DNA of 5,373 bases from Acidobacteriota bacterium (GTDB lineage Bacteria > Acidobacteriota > Terriglobia > Acidiferrales > UBA7541): contig PMOV01000115.1 in assembly GCA_003161195.1 (NCBI GenBank), positions 1-5,373 on the forward strand, written 5' to 3'. The position numbers and the translations under genes are program-made. The notes below the pieces were generated by a model. It was given only the letters and a program-made list of their open reading frames with translations, was not told the origin of the DNA and did no database searches. This document shows positions 1-4,889 of the stretch, one piece after another (position 1 is the first letter of the stretch; each line of letters starts with the position of its first letter).

Positions 1-7
1 CACCTTC

Positions 8-12
8 GGAGG
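8..12 (+). promoter_or_regulatory. Ribosome binding site of the PIG-L gene
   Basis: GGAGG lies four bases before the GTG at 17 and nineteen bases before the in-frame ATG at 32. The spacing is short for the GTG but far too long for the ATG, so it decides for GTG. The TTG at 13 is in another frame that closes after 65 codons. Confidence 0.6.
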
Positions 13-16
13 TTGT

Positions 17-2614
17 GTGAAGCGTTCCGCAATGATCTGGTTGGTCTTTGCCTGCTTTGCGGGCGCCGCAATATTTCTCGGTCCGCCGCTCCACTCGCAG
101 TTTGCTCCCGCGCCTGGCACGGGCCCCGGCCTGGCGGAAACCGTCGAGGCCATCGACAGCGCGGAAATCACCACGCGCATCCTGTATATCACCGCGCACC
201 CGGACGATGAGTCCGCCCCCATCCTCACGTATCTTGCTCGCGGCCTGCATGCGGACGTCACCCTGCTCTCGCTCACCCGCGGCGAAGGCGGGCAAAACGC
301 TCTCGGCCCCGAGCAAGCTCCGCAGCTTGGCTTAATTCGCACGCAGGAATTGCTTGCCGCCACGCGTGGCTACGGCGTCCATTTGCTGTTCACCCGCGCG
401 CGCGATTTTGGCTACTCCAAAACCGCGGAGGAAACGGAAAAAATCTGGGGCGACCAGGTCAAGGAAGACATGGTTCGCGCCATTCGCACCGTGCGTCCCA
501 ACATCGTCATCAACAATCTCATCGGCGGTCACGGCCACCACGTTGCCGCCGGCCTTCTGACGCCCATCGCGGTACAGCTGGCCGCCGATCCCAGTCTCTA
601 TCCGAACTTGGGCGACGATCTGGAAGGATTGCCGCTTACCGCCTGGGGCGGCGGCGCACATGCCGTCAAAGTACTGAATGTCGATCGCGGCGCCCGCAAG
701 CCCAATGCCTGGCCAGTTCCCGTCGACGAAATCTCGCCGCTCTACGGCAAGAGCTATCGTGAAATCGCTCTCGACGCGTTCACCAACCACCGCACGCAAG
801 GCATCACCAATTTCCTGAATTCTCCGTTCTTGTCGCAGCCTCTTGCGCTGGTCGCCGAATCCGGGGAAGCGTTCGATCCCAAAATATTGGCGGTGCCGCT
901 GGAAGAATTGTTGAAAACGTCCAAAGACCTTCCACATGGCGCGCCCCATGGGGAGATCGGCGCGCTGCCGGAAGCCGCCAGGAAAATCCGTGCGGCGCAT
1001 GCTGCCGCGCTCTCACTGGACTGGGTAGCGGCAGCAAAAAATATCGCGGACGCGGAATTGATCATGGCCACGCCGTTTGCCGGGAAATACCCGGGCGAAA
1101 AAGCTTCTTCCAAGCCCGCCACAGCGGAGTTTCCGGGCGACCTGATCGCCCTGGCGAAAGCCACTAAACACTTAGACCGTGCACTAGCGCTCATAGCGGG
1201 CCTGCAGGTGACGGCTGACGCGGATCGCAGCGAACTCGTCGCCGGCGAAAACGTAACCATAAAAACCAGAGCGCGCTGCCGCCCGGAACTGCATTGTGAA
1301 TTTGGCGCCACTCACTTGGAGTCGTACTCGCCGCAAGCTGCGCCGGTGCTCGAAGAAACGAAGCGTAGCTCCGAAACGCCGGGGCAAGTGGAAATTACCG
1401 CGGTAGTGAAACATCCGCCGACGCCGGATCCCGCCGCGGTCATCCTGCCAGAGCTGCCGCCCGTCGCGGTGATTGTCCAGGACACCACCATTGACGGCTA
1501 CGTTTTGCACTACGTGCAACCCGTGACGCACATTGCCGCCACCACCGCCAAGGCGGAGCGCGTGCCGTTGCGCGTGGTGCCGGCGTACACTCTGGCCGTT
1601 GAACCGGACCAAGTGGTCGAAGTTTTGCCGGGAGCGGAGCGTCCGCTCGATGTGTTACTGCGCGTGCATTCCTACGCTACGCAGCCCGCGAAAATCACTG
1701 CCGGCCTGACCGTGCCGCAGGACTGGACCGCGGGTCCGCCGGCCGTGCTGGACTTTTCGGGCGAAGGCGACCAATACGCGCGCATCCACGTCGCTCCGCC
1801 CGCCAAACTCGCGCCAGGCAACTACACCATTACGGCGTATGCGCAGCGCGGGGACGAAAAATTTTCTGTCTCCGTTGAGCCCTTCGTCTCCATGCCGCTG
1901 CTGCTGTGGACTTCGCCCGCGCAATGCGTGGTGCACGCCTTCGACATCAACGTGCCGCGCGATTTGCACATCGGCTACATTTCCGCCGAGCAGGAACCGG
2001 TGCCCGAAGCGCTCGCGCGCGTCGGCATCCACGTGGATCCCCTGGATGCCGCGGCGCTTAATTTTGGCGACCTCGCAAAATTCGACGCCATCGTGGTTGG
2101 CGTGCGCGCTTACGAATTGCGCCCGGAGCTTCCCGGCGCGAATCAGCGCTTGCTTGATTACGTTTTGCAGGGCGGCACACTGGTGGTGCAATACCAGCGC
2201 GATTTTGCCTGGGATAAATTTCAATACGCGCCGTATCCCGCAAAAATCGACGGCGCCGGTGGGCCGCTGCCGCGCATCACCGACGAAAACGCCGAGGTAA
2301 AATTTCTGAAGCCCGACGATCCACTACTAAACACGCCAAACAAAATAACCCCGCAGGATTTTCAAGGCTGGATTCAGGAGCGCGGCTTGTATTTCTGGAG
2401 CCAGTTCGATGCGAAGTACACGCCGCTGCTTTCCATGCACGATCCTGGCGAGGCAGACTTGAACGGCGGCCTGGTGTACACGCGCTACGGCAAAGGTTTA
2501 TATATTTACGCGGGGCTGGCATTCTTCCGGCAGTTGCCGGAAGGCGTCCCCGGCGCGTATCGCTTATTCGTGAATCTCGTCAGCGCCTCGCGCGACGCGA
2601 AGTCGCCGCAATAG
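17..2614 (+). CDS. Exported PIG-L (LmbE-like) family zinc deacetylase with long C-terminal extension
   Basis: An 865-residue protein starting at GTG. Residues 1-28 form a basic start followed by a hydrophobic segment, which reads as a signal peptide or N-terminal anchor, so it probably acts in the periplasm. Residues about 53-210 are a PIG-L/LmbE deacetylase domain, a family that removes acetyl groups from N-acetylglucosamine-type substrates using a divalent metal. The motif HPDDE is at 61-65, TRGEGG at 87-92, R108 with E111 follows, and HGHHVAAG is at 172-179. By analogy with MshB, H61, D64 and H175 would bind the metal, D63 would be the general base and H172 would stabilise the transition state. 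Residues about 520-620 look like a beta-sandwich (NEW3/Ig-like). Residues about 635-855 resemble a class I glutamine-amidotransferase/ThuA-like alpha/beta fold (FDAIVVGVRAYE at 689-700, then GGTLVVQYQ), with no catalytic triad that I can recognise. Typical PIG-L enzymes are 220-300 residues, so this belongs to the long multidomain subgroup. The substrate is unknown. Family is firm; the C-terminal fold is inferred. Confidence 0.93.
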   Translation: MKRSAMIWLVFACFAGAAIFLGPPLHSQFAPAPGTGPGLAETVEAIDSAEITTRILYITAHPDDESAPILTYLARGLHADVTLLSLTRGEGGQNALGPEQAPQLGLIRTQELLAATRGYGVHLLFTRARDFGYSKTAEETEKIWGDQVKEDMVRAIRTVRPNIVINNLIGGHGHHVAAGLLTPIAVQLAADPSLYPNLGDDLEGLPLTAWGGGAHAVKVLNVDRGARKPNAWPVPVDEISPLYGKSYREIALDAFTNHRTQGITNFLNSPFLSQPLALVAESGEAFDPKILAVPLEELLKTSKDLPHGAPHGEIGALPEAARKIRAAHAAALSLDWVAAAKNIADAELIMATPFAGKYPGEKASSKPATAEFPGDLIALAKATKHLDRALALIAGLQVTADADRSELVAGENVTIKTRARCRPELHCEFGATHLESYSPQAAPVLEETKRSSETPGQVEITAVVKHPPTPDPAAVILPELPPVAVIVQDTTIDGYVLHYVQPVTHIAATTAKAERVPLRVVPAYTLAVEPDQVVEVLPGAERPLDVLLRVHSYATQPAKITAGLTVPQDWTAGPPAVLDFSGEGDQYARIHVAPPAKLAPGNYTITAYAQRGDEKFSVSVEPFVSMPLLLWTSPAQCVVHAFDINVPRDLHIGYISAEQEPVPEALARVGIHVDPLDAAALNFGDLAKFDAIVVGVRAYELRPELPGANQRLLDYVLQGGTLVVQYQRDFAWDKFQYAPYPAKIDGAGGPLPRITDENAEVKFLKPDDPLLNTPNKITPQDFQGWIQERGLYFWSQFDAKYTPLLSMHDPGEADLNGGLVYTRYGKGLYIYAGLAFFRQLPEGVPGAYRLFVNLVSASRDAKSPQ

Positions 2615-2750
2615 ACGAGCCGTTCGATCGGCGTGTCCCATCCCAGCGTCACATCGGTGTGTCGGCGTCTGCGCCAAGAAGGAAACCGCGCTGTGAGTTT
2701 TGCTGCGCGGCGTTGCCAAAATGATATTCTCCGTGCGAGGAGTTGCGCGC
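2615..2750 (+). other. Intergenic leader with GC hairpin before the NTF2-like gene
   Basis: This 136-nt gap has no T-run terminator after the PIG-L gene, so read-through into the next gene is possible. CCGCGC at 2686-2691 can pair with GCGCGG at 2705-2710 around a 13-nt loop. The hairpin sits 26 bases before the next ribosome binding site. It lacks a following T tract, so it is not an intrinsic terminator; it may be a leader structure or chance in GC-rich DNA. Confidence 0.25.
2737..2742 (+). promoter_or_regulatory. Ribosome binding site of the NTF2-like gene
   Basis: GAGGAG is followed by an eight-base spacer and ATG at 2751. The alternative in-frame starts (TTG 2700, ATG 2721, ATG 2844) have no comparable site, so this motif selects 2751. 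Confidence 0.65.
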
Positions 2751-3467
2751 ATGAGTGAAGTTTTGGCAAATCATTTGGCTAGCCGGTCGGATCGCTTGGC
2801 CGCGCACAGCCACACGCATAACCGATGGACTTCGCGCTCGTGCATGGTGCGCGTGGCGATAGTATTCGCGCTGGGCTTGTTGCTCGCGGCCGCACCGGCG
2901 GCGGCGCAGAAAAAAAAGAAGACGCCGCCCGCGGATAGCTCGCTCACCCTGCCGCTGCCGGACGAGCAGCAGGTGGACTACACCATCTCCGAAATGCTCG
3001 GCGCCTGGCAGCTCGGCGACGTCGAGAAAATGCACAAGGATTACGGCGACGACGTCATCGTGGTGAACGGTATATATGCGCCACCGGTGATCGGCTGGAG
3101 CAACTACCTCGCGACTTACCAACAGCAGCGGGCGCGCATGCAGCGGGTGCGCCTGGATCGCGCGAATACGTACATCAAAGTGGATGGCGATGTGGCCTGG
3201 GCATGCTATCAGTGGGATTTTTCAGCGCTGGCCGACGAACAAACCGCCACCGCGCAGGGCCAGACCACGCTCGTGCTCAACAAACGCGATGGCCACTGGG
3301 TGATTGTGCTGAACCACACGTCGCTGGTGCCTTCGGCGCCGCCGCAGCCCGCAACCACTCAACCCAGCAATTCGCAACCTCTCAGTTCGCAACCAAGTAA
3401 CGCGCAACCAAATGCTGGGCCGCCTAAGACGGACCCGCAAACTACTTCCAAGCCTCCCGCAGCGTAA
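2751..3467 (+). CDS. Exported NTF2-like (SnoaL/DUF4440-type) family protein with Gln-Pro repeat tail
   Basis: A 238-residue protein. Residues 33-52 (VRVAIVFALGLLLAAAPAAA) form a clear signal-peptide core ending AAAQ, so the mature protein is likely periplasmic. Residues about 73-193 fit the NTF2-like fold of the SnoaL/DUF4440 type. They start with a helix around VDYTISEMLGAWQLGDVEKM, continue through the DDVIVVNG strand and GWSNYL segment, then strands AWACYQWDF and TTLVLNKRDGHWVIVLNHTS. Such domains are small cone-shaped barrels, either enzymes or ligand-binding modules; no function can be assigned here. KKKK follows the signal peptide at 54-57, and residues 199-223 are five QPxxx units. The start is a real question: ATG 2751 has the ribosome binding site but places 31 hydrophilic residues before the hydrophobic core. 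ATG 2844 (residue 32) would give a normal signal peptide but has no Shine-Dalgarno site. The gene converges on the membrane-protein gene downstream. Confidence 0.85.
   Translation: MSEVLANHLASRSDRLAAHSHTHNRWTSRSCMVRVAIVFALGLLLAAAPAAAQKKKKTPPADSSLTLPLPDEQQVDYTISEMLGAWQLGDVEKMHKDYGDDVIVVNGIYAPPVIGWSNYLATYQQQRARMQRVRLDRANTYIKVDGDVAWACYQWDFSALADEQTATAQGQTTLVLNKRDGHWVIVLNHTSLVPSAPPQPATTQPSNSQPLSSQPSNAQPNAGPPKTDPQTTSKPPAA
3345..3419 (+). repeat. Degenerate 15-bp tandem repeat encoding QPxxx pentapeptides
   Basis: Five in-frame 15-bp units encode QPATT, QPSNS, QPLSS, QPSNA and QPNAG near the C-terminus of the NTF2-like protein. The middle three (3360-3374, 3375-3389, 3390-3404) are the best conserved, beginning CAACC and ending in TCG or GCG. 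The tail is probably disordered and variable in length between strains. Confidence 0.75.
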
Positions 3468-3499
3468 GCCGTCACTCCCAAGCCGCTGCCGGTGCGGTT

Positions 3500-3518
3500 G
3501 CGGGGCGTAACGCCCTGC
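3500..3518. terminator. GC stem-loop between convergent genes, possible terminator
   Basis: GCGGGGCG at 3500-3507 pairs with CGCCCTGC at 3511-3518 (eight pairs including one G-T) around a TAA loop. It lies between the two convergent genes, where a shared terminator would be expected. Neither strand has a T tract after it, so intrinsic termination is doubtful. No other signal stands out in this 128-nt gap. Confidence 0.3.
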
Positions 3519-3595
3519 TGCGCGCACAACTCTCGCGCGAAACGGAAACATCCCGGTTTTCGCCGCCGCCAATAACTGCGCGGATTTAAGCGGGG

Positions 3596-3889
3596 CTAGA
3601 AATTCTTCAGGCCCTGATAGACGTACATACCGACGATGAGCAGCAACAAGCCGCCAGAGGCGAAGCCCGTGGCGAGTATGGGGCGCGCCAGCGCGGTGAT
3701 GCGGTTGATCAGTTCTTGCTGCTCGCGGGCCAGGTAGTCTTCGCCTTTGCTGAGGAATATCTGATCATCTTCGTGGCTGGTCAGCAGTGTGCGCCAGATC
3801 ATGAGCGCGATGAAAACGACGGTGATCACCGACCAGGCGATGGCTAGATACAGCATGGGCCCAGTGAAAATAGCTTCCCAGGATTGCAT
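3596..3889 (-). CDS. Small two-TM membrane protein, function unknown
   Basis: A 97-residue protein not recognised as a named family. Residues about 12-32 (MLYLAIAWSVITVVFIALMIW) and 71-91 (ILATGFASGGLLLLIVGMYVY) are two transmembrane helices. Between them, residues 33-70 form a charged, probably helical loop (SHEDDQIFLSKGEDYLAREQQELINRITALAR). The positive charges R33, K48, R55, R63 and R69 all sit in that loop, suggesting it is cytoplasmic with both termini outside. The reading frame stays open upstream to 4069, but the extension is low-complexity in character. ATG at 3889 has AGGAGG eight bases ahead, which makes it the evident start. The gene is monocistronic in this window and convergent with the NTF2-like gene. 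Reality of the gene is well supported by the ribosome binding site and helix pattern; its role is not known. Confidence 0.85.
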   Translation of the reverse strand: MQSWEAIFTGPMLYLAIAWSVITVVFIALMIWRTLLTSHEDDQIFLSKGEDYLAREQQELINRITALARPILATGFASGGLLLLIVGMYVYQGLKNF

Positions 3890-3897
3890 TTGGTGGA

Positions 3898-3903
3898 CCT
3901 CCT
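3898..3903 (-). promoter_or_regulatory. Ribosome binding site of the small membrane protein
   Basis: On the minus strand this reads AGGAGG, a perfect Shine-Dalgarno core, eight bases before the ATG at 3889. It rules out the longer frame beginning at 4069. Confidence 0.85.
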
Positions 3904-3998
3904 GATGCGAGAGCGGTTCGATAGGCCTGTTAGGAGCCGGGGTGCCGGAAACCGGACCGGCAGAGAAACAGACACTTGAAGCCCGAACCGTTGAGCGG

Positions 3999-4027
3999 AG
4001 TATAGCATTGAGGATTGAAGAATTCAC
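3999..4027 (-). promoter_or_regulatory. Candidate sigma-70-type promoter of the small membrane protein
   Basis: On the minus strand TATACT (3999-4004, 5 of 6 to consensus) is preceded, after 17 bases, by a weak -35 GTGAAT (4022-4027, 3 of 6). Transcription would start near 3992, giving a leader of about 100 nt. The -10 is good and the -35 is poor. Confidence 0.4.
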
Positions 4028-4155
4028 TGTTACATATACAAAAAATGAATGGCGGGGGCGGAAACTCACCGGAGTGACGCATACGGGTGGGGGGTGGGGT
4101 ATGGTTGCGTAAACCGCTGATTATAAAGTGTTTATATTACAATACGTGCTTATGA

Positions 4156-4184
4156 TTTTGTAAGTGTTCATTCTAATGGAGTTA
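4156..4184 (+). repeat. 29-bp direct repeat, copy 1
   Basis: Starts TTTTGTAAGTGTTCATTC and ends AGTTA. It matches copy 2 at 27 of 29 positions, with a start-to-start pitch of 39 bp. The core AAGTGTTCAT is echoed once more as AAGTGTTTAT at 4126-4135. Confidence 0.85.
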
Positions 4185-4194
4185 CAAGGCTAAT

Positions 4195-4223
4195 TTTTGT
4201 AAGTGTTCATTCCAATGAAGTTA
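4195..4223 (+). repeat. 29-bp direct repeat, copy 2
   Basis: Same 18-base start as copy 1; differs by T to C after the ATTC and by G to A before AGTTA. Only 10 bases separate the copies. They could be binding sites for a regulator or subterminal repeats left by an insertion sequence; nothing in the window decides. Confidence 0.85.
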
Positions 4224-4383
4224 AGCTTACTGTATGCGGCGACTCGCGTGATTGGTCGTTCCTTCTTCACCAGTGGACTAAACTGCTTCGCATCAATGAG
4301 TTACGGCAGAGTTGGATCGCGGTCGCTTGTGGCCAGCGTTGGACCGCAAAAGTGGCGGAATAGGGGTATAGTTGCGCGACGTA

Positions 4384-4600
4384 GTCACGTTCGATTCAGA
4401 CGTACCAGCGGGAGCTGGAGAGAACAAGATCCCAGCTCGGTGAGTCTAAATCCTTTAGCGTGACCGCAGTTTTCAAGGCGTCTTGATCGAGGAAGGTCGG
4501 CGAGCGTCTACGTGACATGTTCAATGTTGCAGCCGCCTGGTGCCCTCAGACGACGGCGCCGTGGAGATTGGCTCGAGTTGCGCGGCGCCAAATTTTTTCT
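4384..4600 (+). ncRNA. Candidate structured noncoding RNA ending at a strong terminator
   Basis: No protein is evident here, but nested complementary segments are. GTCACG 4384-4389 pairs with CGTGAC 4459-4464. GATTCAGAC 4393-4401 pairs with GTCTAAATC 4444-4452 with one central mismatch. GAGCTGG 4412-4418 pairs with CCAGCTC 4432-4438. Together they make an 81-nt rod. Just outside it, TGCG 4373-4376 can pair with CGCA 4465-4468. A hairpin TCAAG-GCGT-CTTGA (4473-4486) follows, then CGTCT 4505-4509 can pair with AGACG 4548-4552, and the terminator closes the unit. The 5' end is unknown: TATAGT at 4367-4372 is a possible -10 without a matching -35, and it would place the start inside the outer pairing. 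It matches no RNA family that I recognise (no SRP, tmRNA or RNase P signatures). Existence is inferred from structure plus the orphan terminator. Confidence 0.3.
4555..4600 (+). terminator. Rho-independent terminator
   Basis: GGCGCCGTG (4555-4563) pairs with CGCGGCGCC (4581-4589) in nine pairs including one G-T, around a 17-nt loop. AAA, six T and CT follow. The T tract occurs only on the plus strand side, so it stops plus-strand transcription. No plus-strand gene precedes it after 3467. It also insulates the tRNA promoter that follows. Confidence 0.75.
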
Positions 4601-4632
4601 GCGAGGGGACTCGCGAGGCGCGCGTCGTTATG

Positions 4633-4661
4633 TTGGCTTTCGGGTCTGCGTGGGTTAAAAT
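4633..4661 (+). promoter_or_regulatory. Candidate sigma-70-type promoter of tRNA-Leu
   Basis: TTGGCT (4633-4638, 4 of 6) and TAAAAT (4656-4661, 5 of 6) are separated by exactly 17 bases. Transcription would begin near 4668, about 72 nt before the tRNA. The position just after the terminator and before the tRNA supports it. The remaining stretch 4662-4739 shows nothing else. Confidence 0.5.
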
Positions 4662-4739
4662 AATGGGCGCGGCGAAGTTGCAGGGATACAGCTGAAACAC
4701 GTCCGCTGAACCACGTTGTACACCCCCAGTTGTTACGGT

Positions 4740-4826
4740 GCCCAGGTGGCGGAACTGGCAGACGCGCTAGATTCAGGTTCTAGTGGCCGCAAGGTCGTGG
4801 AGGTTCGAGTCCTCTCCCGGGCACCA
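4740..4826 (+). tRNA. tRNA-Leu (anticodon CAG)
   Basis: An 87-nt class II tRNA with encoded CCA (4824-4826). The anticodon stem CTAGA/TCTAG encloses the loop TTCAGGT, giving anticodon CAG, which reads CUG. The long variable arm GGCC-GCAA-GGTC is typical of leucine tRNAs. The T loop is TTCGAGT, the D region contains GGCGGAACTGGCAGACGC, and the discriminator is A, as expected for leucine. The acceptor strands are GCCCAGG and CCCGGGC, which pair at six of seven positions; position 5-68 is an A-C mismatch. A T-rich stretch (ATTTTGTTTT) follows directly and might aid termination or 3' processing. Confidence 0.95.
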
Positions 4827-4847
4827 ATTTTGTTTTAAGAGTTCTGG

Positions 4848-4889
4848 ATGCGAGACGGTTCGGAAGCATTCCCATTGAGCTTGATTTGA
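4848..4889 (+). CDS. Possible 13-codon leader peptide upstream of the MFS gene
   Basis: ATG at 4848 opens the peptide MRDGSEAFPLSLI, preceded by AAGAG (4837-4841) at six bases. Its TGA (4887-4889) overlaps the TTG start of the transporter within the four bases TTGA. This geometry suits translational coupling. It is very short, so it could equally be chance, or mark a frame error hiding the transporter's true ATG start. Confidence 0.2.
   Translation: MRDGSEAFPLSLI

Larger units (their letters stand above)
4070..4383. other. Gene-free region with G tracts and an AT-rich patch
   Basis: No convincing coding sequence. G tracts GGG-T-GGGGGG-T-GGGG lie at 4085-4099, with GGCGGGGGCGG nearby at 4051-4061. 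From about 4110 to 4230 the sequence turns AT-rich, unlike the GC-rich neighbours, and holds the direct repeats. On the minus strand a perfect TATAAT lies at 4120-4125 but has no matching -35. An 82-codon frame from ATG 4215 lacks a ribosome binding site and any recognisable protein pattern. Confidence 0.5.

Noticed and set aside
332..1000. 222-codon minus-strand open frame
   Set aside because: It lies wholly inside the PIG-L gene, has no ribosome binding site and no recognisable protein pattern; long antisense frames are common in GC-rich genes.
754..1311. 185-codon minus-strand open frame
   Set aside because: Shadow of the PIG-L gene; composition is Ala/Ser-rich without domain motifs.
1655..2224. 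189-codon minus-strand open frame
   Set aside because: Antisense to the C-terminal part of the PIG-L gene, Arg/His/Gly-rich shadow composition.
2700..2730. TTGCTG with extended -10 TG-A-TATTCT as promoter of the NTF2-like gene
   Set aside because: The spacer is 19 bases, both boxes are weak, and the start of transcription would fall on the ribosome binding site itself.
2649..3122. 157-codon minus-strand open frame
   Set aside because: Antisense to the NTF2-like gene, whose signal peptide, domain pattern and ribosome binding site are all on the plus strand.
3890..4069. N-terminal extension of the small membrane protein to 157 residues
   Set aside because: The AGGAGG at 3898-3903 and the promoter -10 at 3999-4004 both lie inside the extension, pointing to ATG 3889.
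4126..4223. CRISPR array
   Set aside because: Only two good copies with a 10-bp gap, far too short for spacers, and no cas genes.
4097..4376. Similar 13-mers GGGTATGGTTGCG (4097) and GGGTATAGTTGCG (4364)
   Set aside because: One mismatch in 13 bases is expected by chance somewhere in a window of this size; flanks do not match.
4215..4463. 82-codon plus-strand frame from ATG 4215
   Set aside because: No ribosome binding site, an Arg/Ser-rich unstructured translation and no family resemblance; it also overlaps the direct repeat and the RNA-like rod.
4740..4826. tRNA-Leu as an integration (att) site of a mobile element
   Set aside because: No second copy of the tRNA 3' end and no integrase is seen in the window.
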